Positions 20,735-31,336 of a DNA stretch of 64,000 bases are shown piece by piece. Origin of the DNA: Flavobacteriales bacterium (GTDB taxonomy: Bacteria > Bacteroidota > Bacteroidia > Flavobacteriales_D > Sanyastnellaceae); the NCBI GenBank assembly GCA_016722445.1, contig JADKIZ010000012.1, positions 62,001-126,000 of the forward strand. Reading direction: 5' to 3'. Both the position numbers and the translations under genes were made by a program. Position 1 is the stretch's first letter, and each line of letters starts with the position of its first letter. Below the pieces are notes generated by a model that saw nothing but the letters and a program-made list of their open reading frames with translations, made no database searches and was not told where the DNA came from.

Positions 20735-20776
20735 ACTCATTCTCATTTTGTTTCTCATTCTGATTCTTTTCCCCAA
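20735..20776. repeat. Short copy of the CTCATTCTCATTCTG intergenic motif
   Basis: This stretch between the dehydrogenase and MgtE genes repeats the string that fills the 14.2-15.5 kb block, which suggests a dispersed repeat family in this genome. Confidence 0.5.
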
Positions 20777-20821
20777 TTCAGAAAAAGCGTGAGCAAAATA
20801 AAAGAAAGTGAAACGCTTAAC

Positions 20822-22210
20822 TCAGCCGACAAATGCCCAGGTCACTTCACCAATTCTTTGAATCACGTAGTGTCCGATGGTGAAATAAATGATCAAACCG
20901 AAGATGTCATTTAGTGTAGTAACGAATGGACCAGTAGCCAAAGCGGGATCGATTTTGAATCTGTTCAATGTCATGGGAATCCATGTGCCGAAAAAACTGG
21001 CGAATATGATCACGAAAAACAGCGCAATTCCGGCAGTGATGCAAAGGGCGAGGTCCATGTGAAAAAGCAGACTTACCAAAAGAATGATGGTAGAACATAC
21101 CAATCCATTGATGAGACCAACACGCAACTCTTTCCAAAGTTTTTGGAATAACGTTTCATCCAAAGCACTTTGATTGGCCAACGCTTTTACCACAAGAGCC
21201 GCTGATTGTACCCCCACATTACCACCCATCGCAGCGATGAGCGGCATGAAGATGGCCATCTGTGGTTGTTGACTGATATCAAAAACGCCAATGATGTTGG
21301 CACTGATCATTCCTCCGCCCATACCAATGAGCAGCCAGGGCAACCTTGCGCGTGTGAGTGCGATGATGCTATCAGAAGATTCAACATCTTCAGAGATACC
21401 ACTCGCCATTTGATAGTCTTTGTCGGCTTCTTCCTTGATGATATCCACCACATCATCGATAGTGATTCTACCTTGTAGGATATTCTGATCATTCACAACA
21501 GGCAAGACCACAAGGTCATATTTCTCCATCACTTTCGCTACTTCATCTGCCGGTGTATTCACATGTACGGTGCGTACTTTGGTTTGTTTAAACAATTCCT
21601 TCACCATGGTTCTCATGCTGGAGGAAGTGAAGATCATCGTTTTTACACTGAGTGTTCCCAATAAAACATCCTGATCATCTACGACATAAATCGTGTAAAT
21701 ATTGTCGATGTCTTCAGCCTGTTTCCGCATTTCACGGATGGCTTGAGACACGGTCCAATTCTGATTCACTTTCACCATTTCTGTTCCCATCAAGGCACCT
21801 GCGGTTCCTTCTTTATAGGTCAGGAGGTCAATGATATCACTCGCTTGTTCTTCGTCGCCAAGAAGGGCGATAACCTCTTCCTGCTTTTGCTCAGGGAGCT
21901 CAGAGATCACGTCAGCCGCGTCATCCGAATCGAAGTTTTCAATGAGATCTTCGGCAATTTCACGGCTTGTTAAACTTGAGAGTATTAACTCACGGACGTC
22001 TTCATCCAGCTCCAGCAGCACAGCGGCGGCGCGTTCATCATCAAGAAGTTTGTAGAAATATACCGCTTCATCTCGGCGCAGCTCATGGATGAGTTCTGCC
22101 AGATCAGCTTCATGCGCATCCGTTATGGCCGCGATAATGGCAGTATCCTTACCATCCGCAATCCAATCGCGGAGCTCTGCCAGCAGCTCTTTGGTAAATG
22201 TGAATTGCAT
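20822..22210 (-). CDS. mgtE: Magnesium transporter MgtE
   Basis: The 462-residue protein matches the MgtE family in length and domain order. An N-terminal helical superhelix domain (to ~130) comes first, followed by two CBS domains (~135-255, MGTEMVKVNQNWTV; VRTVHVNTPADEV). A plug helix leads to a membrane domain with five helices (~285-450). The conserved AAMGGNVGVQS and the pore-lining PALATGPFVTTLNDIFGL are both present. Channels of this family import Mg2+ and are gated by Mg2+ binding to the N and CBS domains. It is divergent from the Tricorn-like gene with a 116 bp shared upstream region. Confidence 0.95.
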   Translation of the reverse strand: MQFTFTKELLAELRDWIADGKDTAIIAAITDAHEADLAELIHELRRDEAVYFYKLLDDERAAAVLLELDEDVRELILSSLTSREIAEDLIENFDSDDAADVISELPEQKQEEVIALLGDEEQASDIIDLLTYKEGTAGALMGTEMVKVNQNWTVSQAIREMRKQAEDIDNIYTIYVVDDQDVLLGTLSVKTMIFTSSSMRTMVKELFKQTKVRTVHVNTPADEVAKVMEKYDLVVLPVVNDQNILQGRITIDDVVDIIKEEADKDYQMASGISEDVESSDSIIALTRARLPWLLIGMGGGMISANIIGVFDISQQPQMAIFMPLIAAMGGNVGVQSAALVVKALANQSALDETLFQKLWKELRVGLINGLVCSTIILLVSLLFHMDLALCITAGIALFFVIIFASFFGTWIPMTLNRFKIDPALATGPFVTTLNDIFGLIIYFTIGHYVIQRIGEVTWAFVG

Positions 22211-22326
22211 AATCGGGATGGCATTTTTGTCGGATCAATTTGAAGCGGCGCGAAGGTAGTTCATTGTGATCAATTAACGATGTCGGATTTGCATATTCAT
22301 TACTTTTCGCCACCAAAATTTGAACT

Positions 22327-25300
22327 ATGAAATCAAATCTCATCACCTTGCTGGCCGGGGCTTTTCTCTTTTGTGGCACTCATGCAAGTGCACAGGAAGC
22401 TCCTTTGTGGCTGCGTTATACCGCAATTTCACCAGATGAATCAACCATCGCATTTTGTTATGGTGGTGATATTTATACGGTTCCTGCCCAAGGTGGTGAA
22501 GCGCGCATTCTCACCATCAGCGATGCGTATGAATGTCAGCCCGTGTGGTCACCAGATGGAAAGATGATCGCATTTTCATCCAACCGTTATGGCAATCATG
22601 ATGTGTTTGTGATTCCTGCTTCCGGTGGTCAACCTGTGAGATTGACATGGTATTCCAATCAGGATTATCCATCCGATTTTACCCCAGATGGTAAAAACAT
22701 CATATTCGCTGCATCTCGCGTTGATGATGCGCAAAACATGCAATTCCCTTCGGGTGCACTTCCTGAATTGTATACTGTTCCTGTTACAGGTGGTCAAGAC
22801 AAACTCATGATTACCACTCCTATGTTGTGGGCAAAATTCAGCGCCAATGGCGAAAAAATTGTTTATCAGGATCAAAAAGGTTATGAGGATGATTACCGCA
22901 AACACCATACGTCATCAGTAACACGGGATATCTGGATTTATGATAAAAATTCTGGACAACATCAGAAGATTTCTGCTTTTGCAGGTGAAGACTTAAATCC
23001 TGTTTTTGCTCCTGGTGATCAGGCTTTGTTCTATCTCAGTGAAATGTCCGGCACCATCAATGTCGTAAAACAAAATTTGTCGAACAATGCAGTCACTCAA
23101 ATCACATCATTCAAAGATCATCCTGTGAGACATCTTTCCGTGGGTAAAAAGGGGATGCTTTGTTATTCATGGAATGGAGAAATTTATACTTCACAAGAAG
23201 GCAGCGATCCGAAAAAAGTCAAAATCACCATGTCGAATGAAGGTCATCATGATCTTGTTCATGCCGTCCCTGTGAATGGTATTTCAGAAGCGGATGTTTC
23301 ACCCAACGGAAAAGAAATTGCCTTCATACACCGAGGAGAAGTTTTCGTGGCTTCAGTGGCCGAAGGAACTACCAAACGCATCACCAATACGCCCGAACAA
23401 GAGCGGAATGTGATGTTCAGTCCGGATGGTAGATCGTTGGTGTATTCAGGAGAAAGGAATGGCTCATGGAATATTTATACCGCAACAATCGAACGCAAAA
23501 CAGAGGAGTATTTTTTCCTTTCGACTTTGGTAAAAGAAGAAGGCATAATGACTGGTCCGGAAGAAACCTTCCAACCTGCATGGTCTCCAGATGGAAAGGA
23601 AATCGCTTTCCTGGAAGAACGCACAGCTCTAAAGGTAATCAATCTGGCCACCAAAACCGTGCGTGAAATCATGCCCGCAAATTCGAATTATTCGTACTCA
23701 GATGGCGACCAACATTATTCATGGTCACCGGATGGCAAATGGTTTTTCGTTTCTTATCTCACCGTCAATCAATGGACCACTCAGAATGGTATAATATCTT
23801 CTGATGGGAAAGGAAAAGTCGTGAATCTGAGCGAAAGTGGTTATGGTGCGTATGGTGTTGAATGGATGATGGATGGCAAAATGATGATGTGGGTATCATC
23901 CCGCGATGGCATGAAAAATCACGCTTCCTGGGGTGGACAGATGGATGTTTATGGTGCTTTGCTTACCCGCGAAGCATGGGATGAATTCGTTATGAATGAA
24001 GAGGAGTTCACACTTTATTCTGAAGCGAAAAAGAAAAAGGAAGAAGAAGAAAAGGCAAAAAAAGATGAAGGTAAAAAGTCGGAGAAGGAAAAAAAGAAAG
24101 GAGATGATGACAAATCAAAACCTGAAATCAAACCAATCAAGATTGAATTGGAAGGGTTGAAGGAAAGATCAAGAAAACTTACGATTCATTCTTCTGATCT
24201 CGGTGGATCGTGGATTTCGAAAGACGGATCGAAACTTTACTACCTCGCACAATTTGAAAAAGGATATGATCTATGGCAGACGAACCTCAGAACAAAAGAG
24301 ACAAAAATTCTAGCCAAATTGGGTGCACAGGGCGGTGGATTGATTGCAGATAAGGAAGGAAAAAATTTGTTTGTGATTACAGGTTCTGGGCTCACCAAAA
24401 TCGATTTGGAAAAAGGCGAACCAAAACCACTTCCGCTCAAAGGTGAAATGATCTTGGATGAAAGTGCAGAGCGTGCTTATTTGTTCGAACATATCTGGAG
24501 ACAGGTCGTGAAGAAGTTTTATGTGAAAGACCTTCATCAGGTGAAATGGGATTTTTACAAAACGGAATACGCCAAATTTTTACCTCACCTCACGAATAAT
24601 TTTGATTTCGCCGATGCCATGGGTGAGATGTTGGGTGAGTTGAACGCATCACACACCGGTGCATTTTACAATCATCATGATGAAATGGGAGATGCCACTG
24701 CCAAGCTCGGAATATTTGAAGATCTTTCATATACCGGCAAAGGAATTCGTATTGCCGAAGTGATGAAAAACAGTCCGCTGTTGCACAATGGAAGCAAAAT
24801 TCAAAAGGGAATTGTCATTGAAAAAATTGATGGACTAGAGATTACTCCTTCGGTCAATTATCACCAATTCCTGAACCGCAAGGCAGGACAAAACACGCTT
24901 TTGTCATTGCACAATCCCATTACCAATGAGCGTTGGGAAGAAACCATCAAGCCGATTTCGATCGGTCAGGAAAATCAATTGAGGTATGTACGATGGGTTG
25001 AGAATTGCCGCGCAATGGTCGACTCTTTATCCGGCGGAAAACTTGGCTATGTGCATGTTCGTGGGATGGATGATCAAAGTTTTCGCGTGGTATTCGACGA
25101 AGTACTGGGCAAGTATCATGAGCGGGATGGTCTCGTCGTAGACACTCGCTTCAATGGTGGTGGCTGGCTTCACGATGATCTCGCCACATTTTTATCAGGT
25201 ACAGAATACATCACGTTTATGCCACGTGGACAAAATCTCGGCTCTGAACCTCAGACGAAGTGGACGAAACCTTCCGTGGTTTTGATGGATGAAAGCAATT

Positions 25301-25581
25301 ATTCCGATGCACATTTTTTCCCATTTACATATCGTGCATTGAAAATTGGAAAACTGATTGGTATGCCGGTGCCGGGAACAGCAACAGCGGTTTGGTGGGA
25401 AGGTTTGCAAAACGGCGTTGTATTCGGAATCCCAGAAGTTGGTATGGTGGACAAGGATGGAAAATATCTTGAAAATCAGCAATTGGAACCGGATTTCAAA
25501 GTAGCCAATGACCCGGCGGTGGTTGCCAAAGGGCGTGATCAGCAATTGGAAAAAGCCATAGAAGTTCTCCTGAAAAAATAA
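22327..25581 (+). CDS. Tricorn-protease-like S41 peptidase with WD40/TolB-like propeller, secreted
   Basis: The 1,084-residue protein starts with a signal peptide ending ASAQ. Residues ~25-540 form two TolB/Tricorn-type beta-propellers with repeated W/FSPDGK motifs (PVWSPDGKMIAFSSNR, FSPDGRSLVYSG, YSWSPDGKWFF). A Lys/Glu-rich insertion (~565-605) follows, then the core and a PDZ-like region (~800-880). The S41 serine peptidase has a probable catalytic Ser993 in NYSDAHFFP and His776 in NASHTGAFY, with VVDTRFNGGGW as the strand before the active site. Periplasmic degradation of peptides is the family role. It is not obviously in an operon. Confidence 0.9.
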   Translation: MKSNLITLLAGAFLFCGTHASAQEAPLWLRYTAISPDESTIAFCYGGDIYTVPAQGGEARILTISDAYECQPVWSPDGKMIAFSSNRYGNHDVFVIPASGGQPVRLTWYSNQDYPSDFTPDGKNIIFAASRVDDAQNMQFPSGALPELYTVPVTGGQDKLMITTPMLWAKFSANGEKIVYQDQKGYEDDYRKHHTSSVTRDIWIYDKNSGQHQKISAFAGEDLNPVFAPGDQALFYLSEMSGTINVVKQNLSNNAVTQITSFKDHPVRHLSVGKKGMLCYSWNGEIYTSQEGSDPKKVKITMSNEGHHDLVHAVPVNGISEADVSPNGKEIAFIHRGEVFVASVAEGTTKRITNTPEQERNVMFSPDGRSLVYSGERNGSWNIYTATIERKTEEYFFLSTLVKEEGIMTGPEETFQPAWSPDGKEIAFLEERTALKVINLATKTVREIMPANSNYSYSDGDQHYSWSPDGKWFFVSYLTVNQWTTQNGIISSDGKGKVVNLSESGYGAYGVEWMMDGKMMMWVSSRDGMKNHASWGGQMDVYGALLTREAWDEFVMNEEEFTLYSEAKKKKEEEEKAKKDEGKKSEKEKKKGDDDKSKPEIKPIKIELEGLKERSRKLTIHSSDLGGSWISKDGSKLYYLAQFEKGYDLWQTNLRTKETKILAKLGAQGGGLIADKEGKNLFVITGSGLTKIDLEKGEPKPLPLKGEMILDESAERAYLFEHIWRQVVKKFYVKDLHQVKWDFYKTEYAKFLPHLTNNFDFADAMGEMLGELNASHTGAFYNHHDEMGDATAKLGIFEDLSYTGKGIRIAEVMKNSPLLHNGSKIQKGIVIEKIDGLEITPSVNYHQFLNRKAGQNTLLSLHNPITNERWEETIKPISIGQENQLRYVRWVENCRAMVDSLSGGKLGYVHVRGMDDQSFRVVFDEVLGKYHERDGLVVDTRFNGGGWLHDDLATFLSGTEYITFMPRGQNLGSEPQTKWTKPSVVLMDESNYSDAHFFPFTYRALKIGKLIGMPVPGTATAVWWEGLQNGVVFGIPEVGMVDKDGKYLENQQLEPDFKVANDPAVVAKGRDQQLEKAIEVLLKK

Positions 25582-25602
25582 ATTTTCTGGCTTAATCTCT
25601 TG

Positions 25603-25668
25603 TTGTTCATGAACAACCCGCTGGGATTCATGAACAAATCAACGATTTTGATCACAAAATCGTAGTTG
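25603..25668. promoter_or_regulatory. Two dyad elements between Tricorn and propeller-TPR genes
   Basis: The perfect palindrome TTGTTCATGAACAA (25603-25616) is followed by a partial copy (TTCATGAACAA) and then by an inverted repeat, GATTTTG-ATCA-CAAAATC with partly matching flanks (25640-25668). The latter could terminate the Tricorn transcript or, with the palindromes, form an operator for the 25.7-33.6 kb operon. Confidence 0.35.
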
Positions 25669-25712
25669 TTTGCTGCTTTCCTGTGTACTTTGGTTGCCTC
25701 ACCAAGAACTGT

Positions 25713-28700
25713 ATGTTGATCAGGCCATTATACCTAAACTCTCTCATTTTCATCCTGCTGTCGGGATTCGCCTACGGCCAGGAATTCAATCATGTGCTCA
25801 CCAGTCCAGCGGGTGTTGCAACACCTGCAAGAAAATTGAATGGATTCACTTTCGACCAGGAGATGAATCTCTACCTGTGCGATGCGACTTCTAAAAATAT
25901 TCACATATACGATGCGAGCGGAAATGCACTCACTTCGCTGAATACTGTTACAACCACAACCGGAGAAATCAAGCTTGTGAATCCTGTTCAGCTAGCCATG
26001 GATGCAAATCAAACCTTGTACATCTATGATGAAGGTTTGGGTAAAATCTTGAAGAAACCTGCTGAAGGTCCTGGTTTGATTTTCGGACAGAAAGGTTCAG
26101 GTCTTGGCCAAATCACTGACGTCCTTTCCATCGCTGCCGATTCACGGGAATATTGTTATGTACTCAACGGCTCTGCCAAACGTGTGGATGTTTTTTCTCC
26201 TGATGGAAATTATCTCACCTGGATATCCGGCACCAATGTGCCTTTTGATAATCCAATTTCCATCGGAGTGAATGCGGCCAACGAACTTTATGTGTTGGAG
26301 AAAAACGCCACCACCGTTTTCATGTTTGATGCTTCCGGAAATTTGGTGAACACCAACAGAAGTCTTTCTACCAGAAAGGAAGTGTCGATCACCAAACCGA
26401 TATCGATGGCGGTTTTGCCAAATGGTGACTTTTTAATCCTTGATGCTGTTACCGGCAAATCAACCATGTTCAACAGAATTGGTGTCGTGATGGGAACTGT
26501 AGGCTCTAAAGGCAATGTTGGCGCTGGCGTTTTTGGTGATCCTGTCACCATCGCCGGTCAAACCAATGCTGCGCTGATTGCTGTGCTTGACAGGTCAACA
26601 CAACAGGTACAGATTTTACAGGTTAAATCTCCATCAAAACTCAATCAGACCGATCCTAAGCGTTATCGCTATCAGTCCGTCAAATCTTCCATGCCACCAT
26701 TGCATGCTTTGGCTGCAGCGTCGAATGGACTTCGATATGCAATCCTCGACAAAGACCGGACTAAAGTCGTTGCTTATCGCGACACAACTTCACAAGATGT
26801 GTTTTCTGTTGTAGGAAAATTGAAAGATGCTGTAGATATCGCAGCAGATAGTGCGGGAAATTTTTACGTGATCGATCGCGATGTCGATGAAGTATTGATG
26901 TTCGATGACAAGGGAACTTTTATCAGAAAATTCGGAAAAGAAATTCAGGAAAAGTTGAAAGATCCAGTTTCATTGGTGGTACAGAAATCTGGTAACATAG
27001 TCGTAGCGGATCAGTCACGTGGATTTATTTACATGTGGTCGTCTCAGGGTGTCTTCAAAAAGGTCATCACCTCACCTGAAAATTCAGTGATTCGCTCTCC
27101 TAAAAAAATTCAGGTCGATTCAAAAGATCAGATTTATGTGTGGGATGAAGAGGCCAATTGTATCTATAGCACAGGTAGCGGTGGATGGCCTACTGCTGAA
27201 AAGAAATTATTTCCACGTGCTATTCGTCCGGGTGAAAAGGCCGGCGAGATCGGAGATTTTTTTGTTGATCCATTGGATCTCATCCATGTCTTCAATAAAA
27301 CAACCAGTCAGATGGAAGTATATGCATGGGACTTTGAGCCAGTGTTGAAATACTCGGCCGGTAGTCCTGTTGCTGGCACTTATGGATTGTCCAATACGAA
27401 CACAGTTTCCATCGACCGTTTGAATCTCCGCGTTTTTCTCACTGGAGAAAAAGGTTCTTTTCAGAACGCATTTCAGTTTATGGTGCCACCACCAGTGCCA
27501 GAAGGTAAAGTCACTTATGACGTCATCGATGGACAACTTCAGATGTATTTCAGCAAATTGAAATCACCGGCTGTTGTTGCTTATGGCTTGTTGGAGAAAG
27601 GAAGTGACGAAGAGCAAGTGAGTTATCGTACCACCGGTTCTTCATTCGCCATGACGGATCAAGCAGATGACCAATTGCACCGCTATGGTTTTGTGAGCAT
27701 GAGTTGGAGTGATTATTCTGAACCTGAAAAAAGATGTTGGCCAATGGACGATATTCCGAAGCCTTAGGCGCTTGGCAACTCGCACTGGAGAAGTGCAGCA
27801 AACCAACACGCATGGCTGAGTATATCGCCTTACACCTCAGTGAAGAGGCGTTGAAAATGATTGGCAAAAAGGAAGTGACCGAAGCCAAACGGTATGTAGA
27901 ATATGCATTACAACTGCAGCCTACCGACAAACAAATCATTGCGCGATATGGCATGGTGCATAAGGCATATTACGAATACCTTATCGGACTTGGGGAATCA
28001 TCTGCCATGTTGGATGATGTGAAGAAACACCTCGAAAAACCAGCTCTGAAAAGTTTGATACTCCACACTGCCGATAGTGTGAGCAGTATTCTCGGACTGG
28101 AAGAAAGCTTGGCCAGCATCAACACGGCCATTACCATCAAAAAGAAATTGATCGAGTGGGATAACAATTCTGAGTATCACGCAACACTTGCCATGGCTTA
28201 CGCTGAATTGTATGAATACAAAAGAGTCCGTGATGTTACAGCGCCGGAAATCGAGTCCATTCTTCGTGAGATCATCAAATATGGTCAGTCAGGCTATAAC
28301 GGATTGAAACAGGCGAAATTCGGTTATTTCGATGTGCATCTGACCTTGTTGCAAGCCATGAATGCCACAGGAAAATACGATGATGTACAAAAACAAGCAG
28401 GAGCAGAATTAGGCAGTGCAGCTCAAGCGATGTCCAAAAAAATTCAGAAATCCTATCGCAAGATTTTAGCGGATTCATATGCAGGTCAGAAGAAATACGA
28501 TCTCGCAGAAGCAGAATACAAAACATTGGTATCGCTCGATCCTTCCGACAGACAAACTCAATCATCGTTTGCCGATATGCTTACTGAAGCCGGTAAGTAC
28601 GATGTTGCAAAAGGAATGCTGCAACAATTGTTGGTGAATGCAGATCAACCGGCAGACTATATTTCCAGGATTGGAAAAATTGAATTGCTCAACGGCCGTT

Positions 28701-30655
28701 ATGCAGAAGCATCCTTCCAATTGGAGAAAGCCATTGAAGCAGATCCATCTGTTTCGATGAATTATGGATATCTCGCAGAAGCATATGATCTAGCAGGAAA
28801 TACTCTGAAGGCACAAGACAATTATGAAGTTGCCATCAATTATCTGGAAAGAACGCTCAACAATGTCAATCGCAACAATCTGACCGCTACCGACATGGGT
28901 TTGTTGCGCAGTAAGCGTGAGAAATACATCATGGCTGCAGCGCGTATTTCAACAGAAAAAGGAGAGAAAGAAGAAGCTGGTGTTTACTATGAAAAACTCA
29001 CCCAGATCAATCCCAAATCTGCTGCCGCATGGCATGGTCTGGGAAATGTTTATGTGCAGTCAGGAAGGATCTATGATGCTTTGGCATCCTTCGACAAAGC
29101 ACTTTCACTTGAATCGGATAACAAAACGTACAGTGCGTCATTTACCAATACCATTCAATTGCGTGAAGATGCATTGAAGAATCAAACTCCCCTTGCGATA
29201 GTCGACATTCACGTGAAGGATATTTATCCTGCACTCTTTAAGAACTATGCAGACATTCGACAGTTGCCACTTGGCAACGTTACGTTGGCCAACAACACGG
29301 CAGATATGATTCTCCCTACTTCCGTTTCTGTATTCATTGCCGATTTCATGTCACAACCTACTCCGGTGAGTTGCACAGGGATCAATGGATATTCGAATGA
29401 CAAACTTAAAATTTCGGCGATTTTACCTGAGAAAATTCTGGAGAATGCGGAGAAAAAATCACTGACCGTAGAAGTCGTGATCAGTTATGTGCGAAATGGT
29501 GCAACGGAGACCATCAGAAAGTCTACTGTGTTTAATCTGCATGGAAGAAATGCCATCACTTGGTCGGACAAGCGATTACTCGCTGCGTTTGTGTCACCAC
29601 AGGATCAACAGTTTATCGCATTCGCAAAAGACGTTGATGCTTTTTATAGAACATCTCCTTCTTATGGCATGAACAAGTCCATCTTGAAAGCCATGCAGCT
29701 ATACACCATTCTGGAAGATGCAGGTATTGCGTACAGTGCGGATCCCAACCAGAGTTATTCAAAGGTTTCGATGCACGGAGATCAGTTGGATTTTCTGCAG
29801 TTTCCTTCTGAAACGTTTCAACGCAAAGGCGGAGACTGCGATGATCTGGTTGCCCTCATGTCTTCGGTGATGGAAAACAGTGGTGTTCCAACGGCTTACA
29901 TTGATGTACCCGGACACGTGATGGTCGCCTTTGATTGCGGAATCAAAGCTGCTGATTTGAAAGCATCCGGATTGGACAACAAAGAAGTTGTCGTGATTGG
30001 TGATCATGTGTGGATTCCTGTAGAAACAACATTGCTCGGCTCCAAGAATTTTATGATCGCATGGAAAAGTGGTGCTGATAGATTCTATGAAGAATTGCAT
30101 GCAGGTCATTTCCCTGAGTTGATTCCGATGTCGGATGCCTGGAAGTTTTATCAGCCTTCCAGTTATTCTCAACCTGGTTTTGATCTTAAAATGAATGCTA
30201 GTAAAAAGGCCACTGACACTTATGATGCACTGGTGAATCAACTTGTTGCTAAAACACGCAATCAGGCTGTGGTTGAGATGCGCAATCGATACAACACTGA
30301 GCCAAACAACACTTATGTGATGAACAATTACGCCATGCTCATGGCCCAAACAGGAAATCTCCGTGAAGCTGAAAGGGTATTTCTCGATGCTTTGAAAATC
30401 AACTCCGATGACGCTTCTGTGCTCAATAACCTTGGCAACATTGCATATCTCGAAGGAAATTACAAAGTGGCCATTTCATATTATGAACAGGCCAATGGAT
30501 TTGATGCGGAAGATGCAGACATTCTGATTAACCTTTGCAGAGCCAACCTGGCTGCTGGAAATAAAGCAGCAGCTTCAGAATGGTACAATAAAGCTGTAAC
30601 ACTTAACGCTGAAACGGGCGACCTCTATATTCACTTAAAAACTCAACTAAAATGA
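25713..30655 (+). CDS. NHL-propeller / TPR / transglutaminase-like giant protein (one frameshift)
   Basis: The start at 25713 (MLIRPLYLNSLIFILL) begins a signal peptide ending FAYGQ. Residues ~25-560 are NHL/six-bladed-propeller repeats (QEMNLYLCDATSKNIHIYD, DSAGNFYVIDRDVDEVLMFD). At the A-run 27727-27732 one base is missing. Restoring it gives SEPEKKMLANGRYSEALGAW and fuses the propeller to ~970 residues of TPR repeats, with no gap or ribosome site between them. Near the end is a transglutaminase-like domain (GGDCDDLVALMSSVMENSG with Cys, then GHVMVAFD with His), followed by a last TPR block. Corrected length is ~1,648. It is the first gene of an operon with a FecR-like protein and a CHASE2 cyclase. 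A periplasmic scaffold or sensor role is inferred. Two separate adjacent genes are the alternative. Confidence 0.7.
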
Positions 30656-31335
30656 AACAGACTCTTCTAACCTTATTCCTGCTAGCGATGGTGCAGGTAT
30701 GTTTTACCCAAAATGATGTTGCTGGTAAAGTGGTTTATTATGAAGGAAAGGTGGAGACAGGAAAAGATCCTAACTGGACTCGTGTGAAGATCAATTTTCC
30801 TGTGAAGAAAAACGAAATGATCAAAACTGCACCGGATGCAACAGCAGAAATTGTTTGGAACAATGGAACCAAAACCATTGTTGGTCCTGGATCAAAACTG
30901 GAAATCAATTCACTTTTGACAGCAAGTTCAGGCAACAGCAAAGCTGCTACTGAAGGCGTTTTCGGTGAATTCATGACTGTTTTCAAAACAGGCCCGGGCT
31001 CAAAAAGAACTGAGGAAGGGGGAATTCGCAGAACAGAAGTGGACAAAAAGGAAAAGGAAGAACTTTACTGGAAACAGGATAAGCCCGTTTCATTTGCTGA
31101 AGCTTTCGGTTTTTATGAAAATAAAGACTATGGTAAAGCCATTACTGCATTGCAGGCTTTCATCAATCAGCAACCACAGGACGATATGTCTAAATATGCA
31201 ATGTTCGCCCTTGGACATTCTGATATCATGTCTAACAACAGTGTAAAGGCTAAGGAAATTTTTCAAAATTTCGTTTTACTCTATGCCAATGATCCGCTGA
31301 AAGCTGATGCGGAAAAAGTACTTGCGTTAATCTGA
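30652..31335 (+). CDS. Secreted FecR-like domain protein with C-terminal TPR
   Basis: The ATG overlaps the stop of the upstream gene (ATGA). A signal peptide (MKQTLLTLFLLAMVQVCFTQ) leads to a FecR-type beta domain (~20-110: GKVVYYEGKVETG, GTKTIVGPGSKLEI). The C-terminal part (~150-225) has TPR-like helices (ENKDYGKAITALQAFINQQ). FecR domains of this kind are often encoded beside CHASE2-cyclase genes, exactly as here: the cyclase ATG comes 1 bp after this stop. It probably stays in the periplasm and passes or buffers a signal. The ligand is unknown. Confidence 0.8.
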   Translation: MKQTLLTLFLLAMVQVCFTQNDVAGKVVYYEGKVETGKDPNWTRVKINFPVKKNEMIKTAPDATAEIVWNNGTKTIVGPGSKLEINSLLTASSGNSKAATEGVFGEFMTVFKTGPGSKRTEEGGIRRTEVDKKEKEELYWKQDKPVSFAEAFGFYENKDYGKAITALQAFINQQPQDDMSKYAMFALGHSDIMSNNSVKAKEIFQNFVLLYANDPLKADAEKVLALI

Positions 31336-31336
31336 T

